DNA from: a virus
Virus record (IMG/VR): IMGVR_UViG_3300021437_000019
Coordinates: 1 to 62,504 of that record
Strand: one strand, 5' to 3'
DNA length: 62,504 nucleotides
Part shown: piece by piece, positions 20,920 to 30,700 of the stretch
Position numbering within the stretch: position 1 is the stretch's first letter
Layout: the number at the start of each line of letters is the position of its first letter
The notes under the pieces: generated by a model
Database searches by the model: none
The model's input: the letters and a program-made list of their open reading frames with translations, nothing else
Told to the model about the DNA's origin: nothing
Program-made: the position numbers and the translations under genes

Positions 20920-21159
20920 TTAGACCGAAGCTTGCGCCTCGCCGGGAGGCTTGTCTGCGCAGACAACGGCATTCCTGACGACGGCCTGACCGCATCTTGG
21001 GCAGCGTTTACCGGGTTGCTTGGCGCGTTGGAGTTGCTTCTTTCCGAGATTGTCGGCGTTCAAGCAAGGGCGCGAACAGAAGTGTTTACGGAAGGAAGGC
21101 GAGCCGTCGGAGTTAAGGAGGGGCTGGCCGCAGCCAGCACGGTTACAGACACGTGACAT
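20920..21159 (-). CDS. Double zinc-finger protein
   Basis: The 79-residue product has VCNRAGCGQPLL...FCSRPCLNAD (a CxxxxC...CxxxC knuckle) and CPRCGQAVV. It is followed directly by the methyltransferase fragment. It may replace the missing N-terminal part functionally, or simply be a neighbour. Confidence 0.6.
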   Translation of the reverse strand: MSRVCNRAGCGQPLLNSDGSPSFRKHFCSRPCLNADNLGKKQLQRAKQPGKRCPRCGQAVVRNAVVCADKPPGEAQASV

Positions 21160-21195
21160 ACGTTTCGTTATACCTCAAGCACTACCATTGGTCAA

Positions 21196-22230
21196 TCACC
21201 AAGTTCTATATTTGTCGTTCTTTTCGTAGAATCCGCGATCAAAGAAGCCGAGGAACTCAACGCGGAAACGGTTGATCTCGCCGCTGTCGGCCTGATGGAA
21301 GTCGATAATCGTGCCGCCAACGTCCACACGAATCTTCTGGCGGCGCAAAAATGCTGTCTGGTCGCACGTGCAGGCCGTCTGGACCGTGTAAACCTCGCGC
21401 GGATACCCCTGGTCAAATTTGTGGTAATGCCCAATCAGCATGAACCGTGGCTTCTCGCCGCCCTGCAGCGCTTCCACAATCTTCTGCTCGGTGTAGCTTG
21501 TCGCGTATGCTGAACCGCCGCCCGGGTGCATTAAGCGCCCCCAAGACATCCCGTTCTTGGCCTTAAAGTGGATGTCGCGCTCAAGGTGCCCAATCCACTT
21601 CAAATCATGGCGGCCGGCTTTTTCCGCGCTTTGCTGCATCCGCTCGCCAACGTTGATGGCCTCGCGCTGGACCCACCACCCTTCATGGTCTTCACCAGTG
21701 ATGAACCATGTTTCGATTCCCTTCCGTTCCGGGTACTCATTCACGAGGTATTCGATTTGAGGTTCAAACCCGCTCCGGACAAGGAGCTCGTGACGGTTGA
21801 AACGGAACTCTCCGTCCACGATATTGCCGGTATGGAACACGCGCGTGATGCCCTCGCGCTCGTAAATATCGTAGAGGGAATTGAGAACGTCCAGCCGGGC
21901 ATGGCGGTTACAAAGGTGGGAATCCCCGAGTGCTCCAAACTTATACCGCTTGCCATCGAAGAAGTCTTTGGAATTGACGACGAGTGGAGGGGCCGAGGGG
22001 ATTTCGCAGGAGAGGAAGACTTCTCCGTCTTTCAGGCTCACGTTGTAGCCATCCAGTTTCAGCTTTTCGATGATCGCTTCGGCCTTGGAAGGCGAACAAT
22101 CAAGGCCATTGGCAAACTCAACCAGCGTGACATTCCGGCGCCGAAGGAGTTTCTTGGCTTTCTTTTCCTGTGCGGCCGCTTCGGTAACCGTGGCGCTCTT
22201 CGCGGCCTTCAATAGCTGGTCTGCCTTCAT
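21196..22230 (-). CDS. Calcineurin-like metallophosphoesterase with N-terminal winged helix
   Basis: This 344-residue protein has an N-terminal helix-turn-helix-like part (RRNVTLVEFANGLDCSPSKA) fused to a phosphoesterase core with the metal ligands FGALGDSHLC (DxH), FHTGNIVDG, ITGEDHEGWW (a GNxH variant) and LIGHYHK (GHxH). Such phage enzymes are often nucleases or phosphatases. The GN in place of GD in motif II is unusual. The start at 22230 is set by the ATGA overlap and AAGGAG. Confidence 0.82.
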   Translation of the reverse strand: MKADQLLKAAKSATVTEAAAQEKKAKKLLRRRNVTLVEFANGLDCSPSKAEAIIEKLKLDGYNVSLKDGEVFLSCEIPSAPPLVVNSKDFFDGKRYKFGALGDSHLCNRHARLDVLNSLYDIYEREGITRVFHTGNIVDGEFRFNRHELLVRSGFEPQIEYLVNEYPERKGIETWFITGEDHEGWWVQREAINVGERMQQSAEKAGRHDLKWIGHLERDIHFKAKNGMSWGRLMHPGGGSAYATSYTEQKIVEALQGGEKPRFMLIGHYHKFDQGYPREVYTVQTACTCDQTAFLRRQKIRVDVGGTIIDFHQADSGEINRFRVEFLGFFDRGFYEKNDKYRTW

Positions 22231-22511
22231 GCCAGGATCTCCTTGTGCTTGCGAAGTTCGCGGATGGTCTTCGGATTGCCCCACACGATTGCGGGCGATG
22301 GAAAGCGAACGATGGCGCGGTATTCGGCGAGTGCTGGGTTGGTCTTATATTGGTTGAATGAGCCAACCGTATAGCCCGTTCTTTGTGCGGCCTCCGACGT
22401 GTTGAGCAGGTCGCCGTCGGGCAACTTCGAGAGAACTTCCACGATCCGCAGGGCGGCGCGGCAGATGGGAACAGCTTCAAACACCTTACCGTTCAGGCGG
22501 AAGCCTTTCAC
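22227..22511 (-). CDS. Small helix-turn-helix-like protein
   Basis: The 94-residue product contains LLNTSEAAQRTGYTVGSFNQ, a plausible helix-turn-helix, and a basic C-terminus. It begins with GTG overlapping the preceding stop (GTGA). It is coupled to the phosphoesterase gene. Confidence 0.6.
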   Translation of the reverse strand: MKGFRLNGKVFEAVPICRAALRIVEVLSKLPDGDLLNTSEAAQRTGYTVGSFNQYKTNPALAEYRAIVRFPSPAIVWGNPKTIRELRKHKEILA

Positions 22512-22741
22512 GTTCGTACCTCCGTAACCATGTGGCGGCCGCCGGGATGTGTGTTCACCGTACCACCGCCGCGCTCGATAATTGCTTTCTTGAGGTACAT
22601 CACAAGATCCAACGCCTCTTCGTATGCCTCCACGATGGAATCCCTGCCGTCGTGCGGCTGCATGGGGCCACCGTAGGACTGCCTGCCAAGTTCGTTCCTC
22701 GCATCTAAGTCCCTCTTCACCTCATCGAAGATGTCCACCAT
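22508..22741 (-). CDS. MazG-like / dNTP-pyrophosphohydrolase-like small protein
   Basis: The 77-residue protein has RDSIVEAYEEALDLVMYLKK, matching the E-x3-E...E-x2-D helix pattern of MazG-like NTP pyrophosphohydrolases, preceded by NELGRQSYGG as in small phage relatives. It may clean nucleotide pools. Catalytic competence of this short form is uncertain. Confidence 0.55.
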   Translation of the reverse strand: MVDIFDEVKRDLDARNELGRQSYGGPMQPHDGRDSIVEAYEEALDLVMYLKKAIIERGGGTVNTHPGGRHMVTEVRT

Positions 22742-22746
22742 TCCCC

Positions 22747-23178
22747 CTAAGAGTAGTTTTTGATCCTGGCCAACACCTCGGCCGGGTAGTTCGAATTCCC
22801 GCCGCCGTTCCAGGCAAGCAGCGCCTTCGTGAAGTCGCCGCCGAACGCGGCGAGTTTAACTTTTAGATGGGTGCAACCCCACACCAGCCCAAATGTCGGG
22901 TCGCAAAGTTGCGGAATGTCGCCGGTGTAGCCATGCTCGCACGCGCTCTGCCCCATAAGCTGCATAAGGCCCCAACTGATCGACCGCGCCCACTCTTCGG
23001 TTGGCGTTTTGTGAAGCGGCTGAACGTACTTCGCATCGAACGCGGGCTCTGCGCGGATCGCCCATGTATTCCACCCGCTCTCTTGCTCGACAACCGCGCA
23101 TACAAGAATGGGATCTATGCCGAATTGCGTGGCGATGCTCTTCGCCAGCGCGATCAACTCATCCTTCGTCAACGTCAC
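22747..23178 (-). CDS. Lytic transglycosylase / endolysin (SLT type)
   Basis: The 143-residue protein shows the SLT lysozyme fold: catalytic glutamate in VVEQESGW (E33), then ISWGLMQLMG and LLAWNGGGNSNYPAEVL. It has no signal peptide and no binding domain, so it would be released through a holin. It overlaps the membrane protein gene at 23159 by 20 nt, giving a compact lysis pair. Confidence 0.88.
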   Translation of the reverse strand: MTLTKDELIALAKSIATQFGIDPILVCAVVEQESGWNTWAIRAEPAFDAKYVQPLHKTPTEEWARSISWGLMQLMGQSACEHGYTGDIPQLCDPTFGLVWGCTHLKVKLAAFGGDFTKALLAWNGGGNSNYPAEVLARIKNYS

Positions 23179-23425
23179 GTCTCGGCCCCCACGACCTTCC
23201 GTTAAGGTCTACGAATTGTACGAGCGGCGGTTCTTTCAGTTCGATTCCCTGGGCCTCCGCGAGTTGGCGAAGTGCGCCGTACAGATGTGGCAGGTGATTT
23301 GTGGCCATATCGCGTACGAAGGCGCGGTTAATTTCGTCGTTCCTGGCCCTGCGGTACAACCAGCGCACGAAAAGCACAAACTGCACACACACCACAACCA
23401 ACGCAGTGACCCATCCGGGATTCAT
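23159..23425 (-). CDS. Membrane protein in the lysis cassette (holin- or spanin-like)
   Basis: The 88-residue protein has an N-terminal transmembrane helix (WVTALVVVCVQFVLFVRWLY), basic residues after it, and a soluble C-terminal part. Position directly upstream of and overlapping the lysozyme gene suggests a holin or signal-anchor partner. Confidence 0.6.
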   Translation of the reverse strand: MNPGWVTALVVVCVQFVLFVRWLYRRARNDEINRAFVRDMATNHLPHLYGALRQLAEAQGIELKEPPLVQFVDLNGRSWGPRRDVDEG

Positions 23426-23453
23426 GCAAGTCTCCTGAAATTATCGAATTGAA

Positions 23454-23735
23454 TTACTCAAACACAGGGAATCGGCGCGGGCCACCACCAAGGATGGGGC
23501 CAGCATCACCATCATCGCCAAACGGGAACCTGAACCGCGGGTTGGGCATCGGCGGCTCCGGCAAGCCTGGCATCGGCGGTTGCGGTGGCAATTCCGGTTT
23601 TGGGAAACTCGCCGGATTGCCCGCGTCAAAGTTCTGCGGCGCGCCGCCTTGATAGGTGATCGGCGCCTGAAAATTGCCACCACTCCCAAGCGGCTGCGCG
23701 CCGCCGAACAGTTTTGGTTGTGTTCCCGAGCACAT
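23454..23735 (-). CDS. Pro/Gly-rich protein
   Basis: This 93-residue, low-complexity product (PPQPPMPGLPEPPMPNPRFR) begins Met-Cys (MCSGTQ) like the two internal-virion genes. AGGGAG precedes the ATG. It may be a virion linker or a membrane-associated protein; function unknown. Confidence 0.6.
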   Translation of the reverse strand: MCSGTQPKLFGGAQPLGSGGNFQAPITYQGGAPQNFDAGNPASFPKPELPPQPPMPGLPEPPMPNPRFRFPFGDDGDAGPILGGGPRRFPVFE

Positions 23736-23750
23736 GAAGTCTCCCTAAAA

Positions 23751-26700
23751 TTATCTGCCAACTGCGATACACGATAAAATATCGCTAGCTGCCCACGGTG
23801 CGGCTACCGCACTGGAATTGAAATTACCGATGGTCGCAGTCGTTGTTGTGGACGCTGTTTGGCGCGTTCTAAAAACCGTCGTAGAAAAAGTTGTTACATC
23901 CTCACAAAATACATTCCAGCCCGACGAAGCAGCGGTGGGGAACCCGATCACTCCGCTTGTGGCCGTCCCGCCCGTTCCGACGTTGATCGTAAAACTGATG
24001 GAATCGTTGGTAACGGGCAGACTAGGTGCTGTTCCAAACCCCGATGAAATTGTTGGTATTCCGCCGATGAATGCGGGGCTGCTCCCGCCGAACGATGCCG
24101 AAGTGGTTCCCAGGTTTAAGACACCCTGAAGGCTATTGCTCGCATTGCTCATCACTAGAGAACCTGAAAACGTTGCCGGGCCGCTTATGGTTCCGCTCAA
24201 CACTGGGGTGGTTAAAGTTGGGCTGGTCAGTGTCTTGTTCGTGAGCGTCTGCGTGGCGGCCAGAAGGGCTAACGTATCCGTTGCGTCAGGCACCGTTAAG
24301 GTGCGGTTCGCCGTGAACGTCCCGCTGATGGTGTTCTTGAACCCGCCACTAAGAACGATTGCGGACGCGTTGATGTTGCTCTGACTGAGGCCGGACGCCA
24401 GAGCCAGGGCCGCCGGTGGGGCGCCTGCCGTGAAACCAAACGTGTCCACCATATTGGTTCCCCAAGCGTTGGGGCCAGCGTTGACCGCGCCTTGTCCCCC
24501 ACCGGGATTGTGACGATACGCTTTGTAGGTTACGGAACCTGTTGGAGCGGCGGGTGGAGTAATCGTGACGGTTTGGTTGCCAGTAGTGGTGGTGACGGTT
24601 ACGTTAGAACTCAAATTGCTTTCGTTTCCGTTTGCGTCAAGCGCGGTCAGTTGGTAGAACCAAGTCCCGACCGGCACGGAGCCGCCAGCGGAAACGACCG
24701 CCGTTGGCGCGGCCGGCGTGCTCATCTGATAGCCGATGGAGCCCAACGTCCCGTTTACCTGCACCGAATTGTTCGAGAAAAATCCAGTACTTAGATTAAC
24801 AACATTTGTGTTCTGTCCTACCGGCCCGCCAGTACTTGTGAAAATCGCCGCTCCCGCCGGACTGCCGGTGATATAAGGCAGGGCGCTCGATGGAGCGCCG
24901 GTGTTGACAAAGAGCGCGCTGGCATTTGAACCGCTCCCTGCTACGGGCAGGTTCGCATACATCGCGTGCGCCATCGTGTCCAACTCATAGTTCTGGAAGG
25001 AATAGAAGCCGCCAATCGTGCCCGCTATGGATGGAATAGCTGTAAACAACGGCATGATCCCACCCTGGATTCTTCCTCCCTTGAGATGGAAGTCTGCGTT
25101 GCTAGATGACGGGGTATAGGCAATCGACCTGCCGCTCATGCTGATGTTATCAAGCAGCGTCTCGCCGCAGAATGAACAAAGGAAGAACGGCGTGGCCGTG
25201 GCTCCCAACGGCGTAACCTGCGGGCTTACGAACGTAATGTTCGTCAGCTTATTGGGGAAGGCTGTGTTGGTGTTCGAGCCGCGCAGCGTCAACCCCACAC
25301 CCGTCTGGTCGGCGTTGGTCGTCCCGCCGAAGAAGTTCACGTTGTCCAGAACGTTGAAATCGCCTTCCAGAAACATCAGGCTGTAGGCGTTGGTCTGGTT
25401 GGTGGTAAACCCTACATTATGGAAGCTGGGAGATGTGGCAGACGTAAACGGCTGATAGATGCCCGGATTCGCCCGGCCAACCGTAATTGCATTCTGCGCT
25501 TCCCATGCGAACGACGGCGCGCCTGCCTGTTGCGGGGTTAGGTTGCCGAACCAACGTTCGTTGCTTCCAGGCTCTACCGTATCGTTCAAGAGCAATGAGC
25601 CAGCCACGTTGACGCCAATAAAACCGCCGAGCGTCAAATAGGAATTCACGACAAACGCTGTCGAAGCAACGGGAATATATAACGTCCCAAAAGTTGTCAA
25701 TCGCGCGGCATTGTGAGCAGCCAAGATGGTGGGGGCGTTGTCGAACAGAATCGTTGCAGCAGCCAGCGTCGCCCCCGCCGTATTCGCCAGCGTCAGCGTC
25801 GTGGTGCCCGCGCCAGATACAATCGTGGTCGAAAGCGAGTTGTTCGTGGCCGCTACTGGCGGCGTCGTAGGCACGAAGTAAGGAGCAAGAAAGCCATCCA
25901 TCATCGGGGAGCCGAAGTCATCCCACGAAAGAGCCGTTGAACCGTTGTCCGGGCTGCTCACGCCCAGCAACGTCAAGGCCCCGCCGGTGCGCCCATAGAT
26001 GTAGTACTTAATCGCTCCTGCAACGCTTGTCCACGTCAGATGGTTGCAGTTGAACCAGTGTGCGTTGCCGCCTGTTACGCCCGCGCCAGTAGGGGCACCC
26101 GAAGCGGTATCCAGCGGCTGAGAGTAGGTGTAGTGGGTCGTGTCCGCAACCGTGACAACCTGAAACCATCCCCCGAAGTTCGTCGTGTCGCTGCTGCCCT
26201 CCTGGTAGACCATCGAACCTACTGAGAGCCCGTGCGCCGCCGTAGTGGTGACGGTCACGGTGGTGCCTGAGCGGGAGTACGAGGTAATAGCGACCTGCTG
26301 TGGGCCGAGCGAAGCCGACCCAATAGCGGTTGTGCCGACCGCGCTGGCCGCTGTCAGCCCACCTGCCTTATTTTGCGCGACGAGCTGGTAGTTATAGGTA
26401 GTCGTTCCGCCAGCCGGAGCCGCAACCGTGAAACCCGTGCCGGTCAGGGCTGCCGCCCGCGAGGGCGTTACCGTTGGCGCGCCCGGCGTGGTCATGGTGT
26501 GGGCCGCTCCTGCGCCAAACACAACCACGCCATCCCCATTCAGAAAGCACACGCTGCTGGTCTGTTGTGCGCAGGTTGCGGTTGAAACTGTCACCGTGGC
26601 CAAGCCAGAGGTCGTACTCGCCGTGATCCCTGGAACAGCGGGAATGTTGGCATTGGACAACAGTGACCGCGCCCCGTAGCGGCGGATGTCTACGTTCGGG

Positions 26701-27380
26701 TTCGGACCTTTGAAGCCCAAGTCCACGTCAAAATTTAACGGACTCGGCGTTGTCACCGGGCTGGTGAGCGGGGTGTTTGTCCCGCACGGACCACTGGCAG
26801 TTGTCAACAGGCCGCCAGTAGATGCTTGGACGCAATTCCCAGCAGTGAGAGTCGAACCCGTGATCGCGGGGCTTGTAACCCCTCCGCTTAATGTGAGTGG
26901 TCCGGGAATGGGGCTGTTCCCCCCATCCTTTCGGATATAGGTGTTGTCTCCTGTCGGCGCAGGAACGGTCGGAACCGTGCTGTTCGGGGTTGCGGTATTC
27001 AAATTGAACAGGCTGCCATTGATCGTGTACGGTTGGCATCGGAACTGCTGGCCCCAATAGAAAATGCAGACTTGATACCACGTGCCACCGGGAAGCGAGG
27101 CACCACCGATCGTGATCGTGTCGTTCCCCTGGACCGTGCCGGAAATGTTCCCGCTGGCGTCGGGCTTGAAGTCCTTGTATGGGACAGCAATGACATTCGT
27201 CGAGGTCACCCGCGGGATGTTGCCGCCGAAGCCGGTGAGCGTGAATCGGACGTAAGTGTTTGAAGCCGTCACGTTCGCAACTCCGGCATCTTTTAGGTTC
27301 CCGCTGACGGTCACTTGAGCACGCAGCCCGAGTGGGGCCAATAGACACACCAGCGCGAGTAGAAGAAAACACCTCTTCAT
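23751..27380 (-). CDS. Large exported spike/fibre-like beta protein
   Basis: The 1209-residue protein has a clear N-terminal signal peptide (MKRCFLLLALVC...LRAQ) followed by Thr/Gly/Asn-rich beta-sheet repeats, Fn3-like segments (TYNYQLVAQNKAGG, GTWFYQLTALDANGNESN), a right-handed beta-helix-like middle with LTLRGSN and a repeat-rich end (TLTNKTLTSPTLTTPVL) typical of tail fibres. A signal peptide on a fibre-like protein is odd and suggests an exported surface protein. Motif copy 7 lies 10 nt before the ATG. Confidence 0.7.
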   Translation of the reverse strand: MKRCFLLLALVCLLAPLGLRAQVTVSGNLKDAGVANVTASNTYVRFTLTGFGGNIPRVTSTNVIAVPYKDFKPDASGNISGTVQGNDTITIGGASLPGGTWYQVCIFYWGQQFRCQPYTINGSLFNLNTATPNSTVPTVPAPTGDNTYIRKDGGNSPIPGPLTLSGGVTSPAITGSTLTAGNCVQASTGGLLTTASGPCGTNTPLTSPVTTPSPLNFDVDLGFKGPNPNVDIRRYGARSLLSNANIPAVPGITASTTSGLATVTVSTATCAQQTSSVCFLNGDGVVVFGAGAAHTMTTPGAPTVTPSRAAALTGTGFTVAAPAGGTTTYNYQLVAQNKAGGLTAASAVGTTAIGSASLGPQQVAITSYSRSGTTVTVTTTAAHGLSVGSMVYQEGSSDTTNFGGWFQVVTVADTTHYTYSQPLDTASGAPTGAGVTGGNAHWFNCNHLTWTSVAGAIKYYIYGRTGGALTLLGVSSPDNGSTALSWDDFGSPMMDGFLAPYFVPTTPPVAATNNSLSTTIVSGAGTTTLTLANTAGATLAAATILFDNAPTILAAHNAARLTTFGTLYIPVASTAFVVNSYLTLGGFIGVNVAGSLLLNDTVEPGSNERWFGNLTPQQAGAPSFAWEAQNAITVGRANPGIYQPFTSATSPSFHNVGFTTNQTNAYSLMFLEGDFNVLDNVNFFGGTTNADQTGVGLTLRGSNTNTAFPNKLTNITFVSPQVTPLGATATPFFLCSFCGETLLDNISMSGRSIAYTPSSSNADFHLKGGRIQGGIMPLFTAIPSIAGTIGGFYSFQNYELDTMAHAMYANLPVAGSGSNASALFVNTGAPSSALPYITGSPAGAAIFTSTGGPVGQNTNVVNLSTGFFSNNSVQVNGTLGSIGYQMSTPAAPTAVVSAGGSVPVGTWFYQLTALDANGNESNLSSNVTVTTTTGNQTVTITPPAAPTGSVTYKAYRHNPGGGQGAVNAGPNAWGTNMVDTFGFTAGAPPAALALASGLSQSNINASAIVLSGGFKNTISGTFTANRTLTVPDATDTLALLAATQTLTNKTLTSPTLTTPVLSGTISGPATFSGSLVMSNASNSLQGVLNLGTTSASFGGSSPAFIGGIPTISSGFGTAPSLPVTNDSISFTINVGTGGTATSGVIGFPTAASSGWNVFCEDVTTFSTTVFRTRQTASTTTTATIGNFNSSAVAAPWAASDILSCIAVGR

Positions 27381-27390
27381 AAAACACCTC

Positions 27391-27403
27391 TCTAAAGTTT
27401 AGA
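27391..27403 (+). promoter_or_regulatory. Dispersed junction motif, copy 7
   Basis: TCTAAAGTTTAGA (plus orientation) lies in the gap between the exported spike gene (minus) and the plus-strand membrane gene. Confidence 0.5.
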
Positions 27404-27465
27404 AGTTGACTTTCGCCGTTTGTTCGTCTTGAAATATCGCGAACTGCGGGCGCAGAATTGCCGTC

Positions 27466-27747
27466 ATGGCACTTACCAAACGGCTTGTCCACCTGCTAAT
27501 AATTTTGACCTGCTACTTTTACGTTCTTCCCGCGGGGTTTGCTTCACTACTTCTCTGGCTGCAGGCCGTCAACGTTGGCCACCAAGAAAGACTCTTCATC
27601 GTCCAAAATCTCCGCATGGCAGCGATTCTTTTACTTGTTGGCTGGCTAGCCTGGACTCTCTATGGCGTTGCGGTCATCGCCGCGCCTGGCGGTCGCCGCG
27701 GGATTGCGGCACTCCGCACCTTCTTCAGTCGTTCCGCTAAAATCTGA
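27466..27747 (+). CDS. Small plus-strand membrane protein
   Basis: The 93-residue product has hydrophobic helices LVHLLIILTCYFYVLPAGF plus SLLLWLQAV, and MAAILLLVGWLAWTLYGVAV. It fills the 280-nt gap before the giant gene and overlaps that gene's 3' end by 88 nt. No strong Shine-Dalgarno is seen. It could be an early superinfection-exclusion or holin-type protein. Confidence 0.5.
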   Translation: MALTKRLVHLLIILTCYFYVLPAGFASLLLWLQAVNVGHQERLFIVQNLRMAAILLLVGWLAWTLYGVAVIAAPGGRRGIAALRTFFSRSAKI

Positions 27748-30700
27748 TCGCCGATCTGTGCTCTGGCATCCCGCTCGGCTTGGTGAATGGCGTCCTCTGA
27801 CGCCTGAATCTTGTCTTCGTCGCTCATCTGCTTGTATTCTGGTGCATTAAACGTCTGTCGCAGGTAAGATTGCAGGTACGCCCCGCGCAGTTTTTGATAG
27901 CGATCTTGCTCATCTATGGACAATGCCACCTTGTAACCTTCCACCACTAAATGTTTTCCGGCGAAGCCAACATTCTTCAGCCCTAGCTTGTTCAGGCGAT
28001 CAAGTTCTGCGTCAATGGCGCTTTTTGGTTCGTCTTTTGAAAACCCTCCGGGGAACAGGGCCGCGAAACCGCTTGAACCTTCCTTCGTGGAAGGGCGCCC
28101 AAGAGTATCGAGTTTCGGTGCAACCGTTTTGCTCAACACCGGGAGGCCTGCCGCGATTCGTTCATACATCGTTTGCGGATTACGCACCGTAGGATCAAGT
28201 GCATCCCCGAGCGTACGCAGTGCGGACTCCATGGGAACAAACCCGCCGAGCCAACTAGAAACAAGGCGCCCGGAAAAACGTTCGGGATCCTGCATTGCAT
28301 CAAGGCCGCCCTTGAGTCCCCGCAAGAAGGATTCATCGGCGAGCGCCCGCCCCATCGCACCGCCAAATGCTAGAATCTGGTCAGTGGCGGGCATATCATT
28401 TTTCTTTTCGTTTCGGTCATGCCATGCAGCTACCGCCGCCGCCGTCAACGCAAATGGGCCGGCCGCCTTGTACGATACCCACCGGTTTCCAATTTTTATC
28501 GAGTACGGTTGTTTTCCTGAACGGTAGAACTCATCACGTCCAGCGGGATCATTCGGTGCCGCCCCTGTGAGCATTTTCTTGGCAGCAAAGTACGCGAACA
28601 GGCCCACGATGGCAGTACCGATCAGTGCGCGGCTGATGGTCTTTGTCGCTTCCGGGGATTTCGCGTGTTCGAAGTCGTTCAAACGTGCAAAGCCAAAGGG
28701 TGAATATCGGAGGGAGTGCTTCGTCAGATTGTAAGGAATCTGGACAAAGGGGATCACGAACCGCAACGGGTGTAGTCCTCCAATGAGAGGAATTCCCTTT
28801 GGGAGCGCCACTTTGTCGCGCATACTCATCAGGATGCGCGAAAGAACATCCGGGCGTTCCGTGAATGTTTGAAATTCACCGGCCTTCATCGCCGCGTCAA
28901 TCATGTCTTCGGTCGGATGCTGGATCAACTCAGCCGCACGGTTCTTCAACCCTTCGCCCTTCAATCCTTCACTGGCCGCTTGTCTTACTGCTTGGGCGTG
29001 CATCTCTCCTTGAAAGGCGAGCACCTGAAAGAACTTCGTCGCGGCGGAAAGAGCGCGCCCAGGCACGTTGAGCGGGTTCTTGATACCTCCCGGGAATTCG
29101 TACCTGCGCGGCAACTCAAAGGTGAGTGGATCGCCGGTGTCAAACCCGTGCATGATGATGTACGAGGCCTTGCGAATGCCTTCTGGCAGTGCGGATAGAT
29201 AGGATAGCGGCGCAACCAGCGCCTCACGGAGAGTCGTCTCGCTCTTGCGGCCCTGAATTGCCGCCATGATCTTATCCACAGGGACATCAACAAAACGTCG
29301 CGCCGTTTCAACGATCCCGAGCGAAACATCCCCCAACACTTTTTTTATTGGCGTGCGCGGACTTGAAAGCACGTTCGCAATCCAGTAGGCTTCAATCTTC
29401 TGTGCCGTTGTCCAATGCTTCTGCGAACGCAGGAAGTTGTTCAGTGCCACGGAATCATCTTCTGGAATCTCAGCCAACCGCCGCGCGGCGTCTTCGCTCA
29501 ATTCCTTCCCGCCAAGGGCCTCGAGCACGCGCTCATGTGCCGTCTGGTCTTTGCCTTCGAGGGCTTTCGCTACCATCCGTTGCTGTGACAGCGCCCGACC
29601 TGCTTCTGCGACGGCACCGGAAACCGCTTTCTGGATACCATCATGACGCAAGAGAGCTTCCTGGAATGCCAGAACGTTATCAACGTTCCCATTGGTCCTA
29701 ACCTTCGCGGCCGCCTCGCGGACCTTCTGCGCACTGGCGATCAGCATGGATCGCGCCGCCTGCAACTCTTCGGCATTCAGGGCCGTCCCAGCCTTCATGC
29801 TTTTGAGGTCTTTTTCAGTGAACATCCCCTCTTCGACAAGCTTCTTCGCCATGTCACGCGTCTCGTTGAATGGGATACTCCCGCGGCGTTGCTCATTGAA
29901 CTCCGGAGCATTCTCTTTAGCCGCCCTGCGAATCTCGTTGAGTACATCCTCGGGCGCGTTCAGCTTGTCAAGGCGGATGTTGCCCGCGTGTTCCACCGGG
30001 CGCTTGTCAGGCGCGGTTCGGGGAACGCCAGACGATTCAACCCTTGCACCTACTGGAATAGGTTCTCCCGACGCAGGTACGCGTTTGCCGCGAAGTGCCC
30101 TGAATGCCCGATAAATCAGGTGCCCGAGTTCGATAAGTGGATTGAAGCCGAAACCGGCTTCGGGATTCTCCGGGTTGACGATGCGCCGGGGGATTTCGGA
30201 AAGCCCCTCCCCCTCTCCTGGTACGACATGGGAAGGCGCAATCTCTTTGAAATTATCGTCAAACTCCTGCCCCTCGCGGGCGCCGGCCATGGTCTTATCT
30301 TCTTTGTTCACGGCGAGGGCTTCGTTCAACTCCTTCTGCTTGGCAAGCAGTTTGTTGAGTTGCGCCTGCTTGTTAAATGGTTTTTCGAGTTCCGCCTTGC
30401 GCGCTTCCAGGTCGCGCCGCAAGGCTTTAATATCCTCTTCCCTGTTCGCGGCGTAGGTTTCCAGGTTCCCGATGTTCCGCTCTGCGCTCTGGATCGTGCC
30501 AATCGGACTTTCATGATTCACCGTGAATCCGTGCGAGGATTTCCCGTACAGGTAGGGGTTTCCACTTCCATCGGCCTCAATGTCGAATCCCTGGAAGGTT
30601 CCAACCTTCATCCGGCCACTGCCGCGGTTAGCCTCGACGGCAGCATTCAGTGCGGCACCGGCATCCTTCCGGTCGGTGTAGGTTTTCTTCCCAACCGTCA

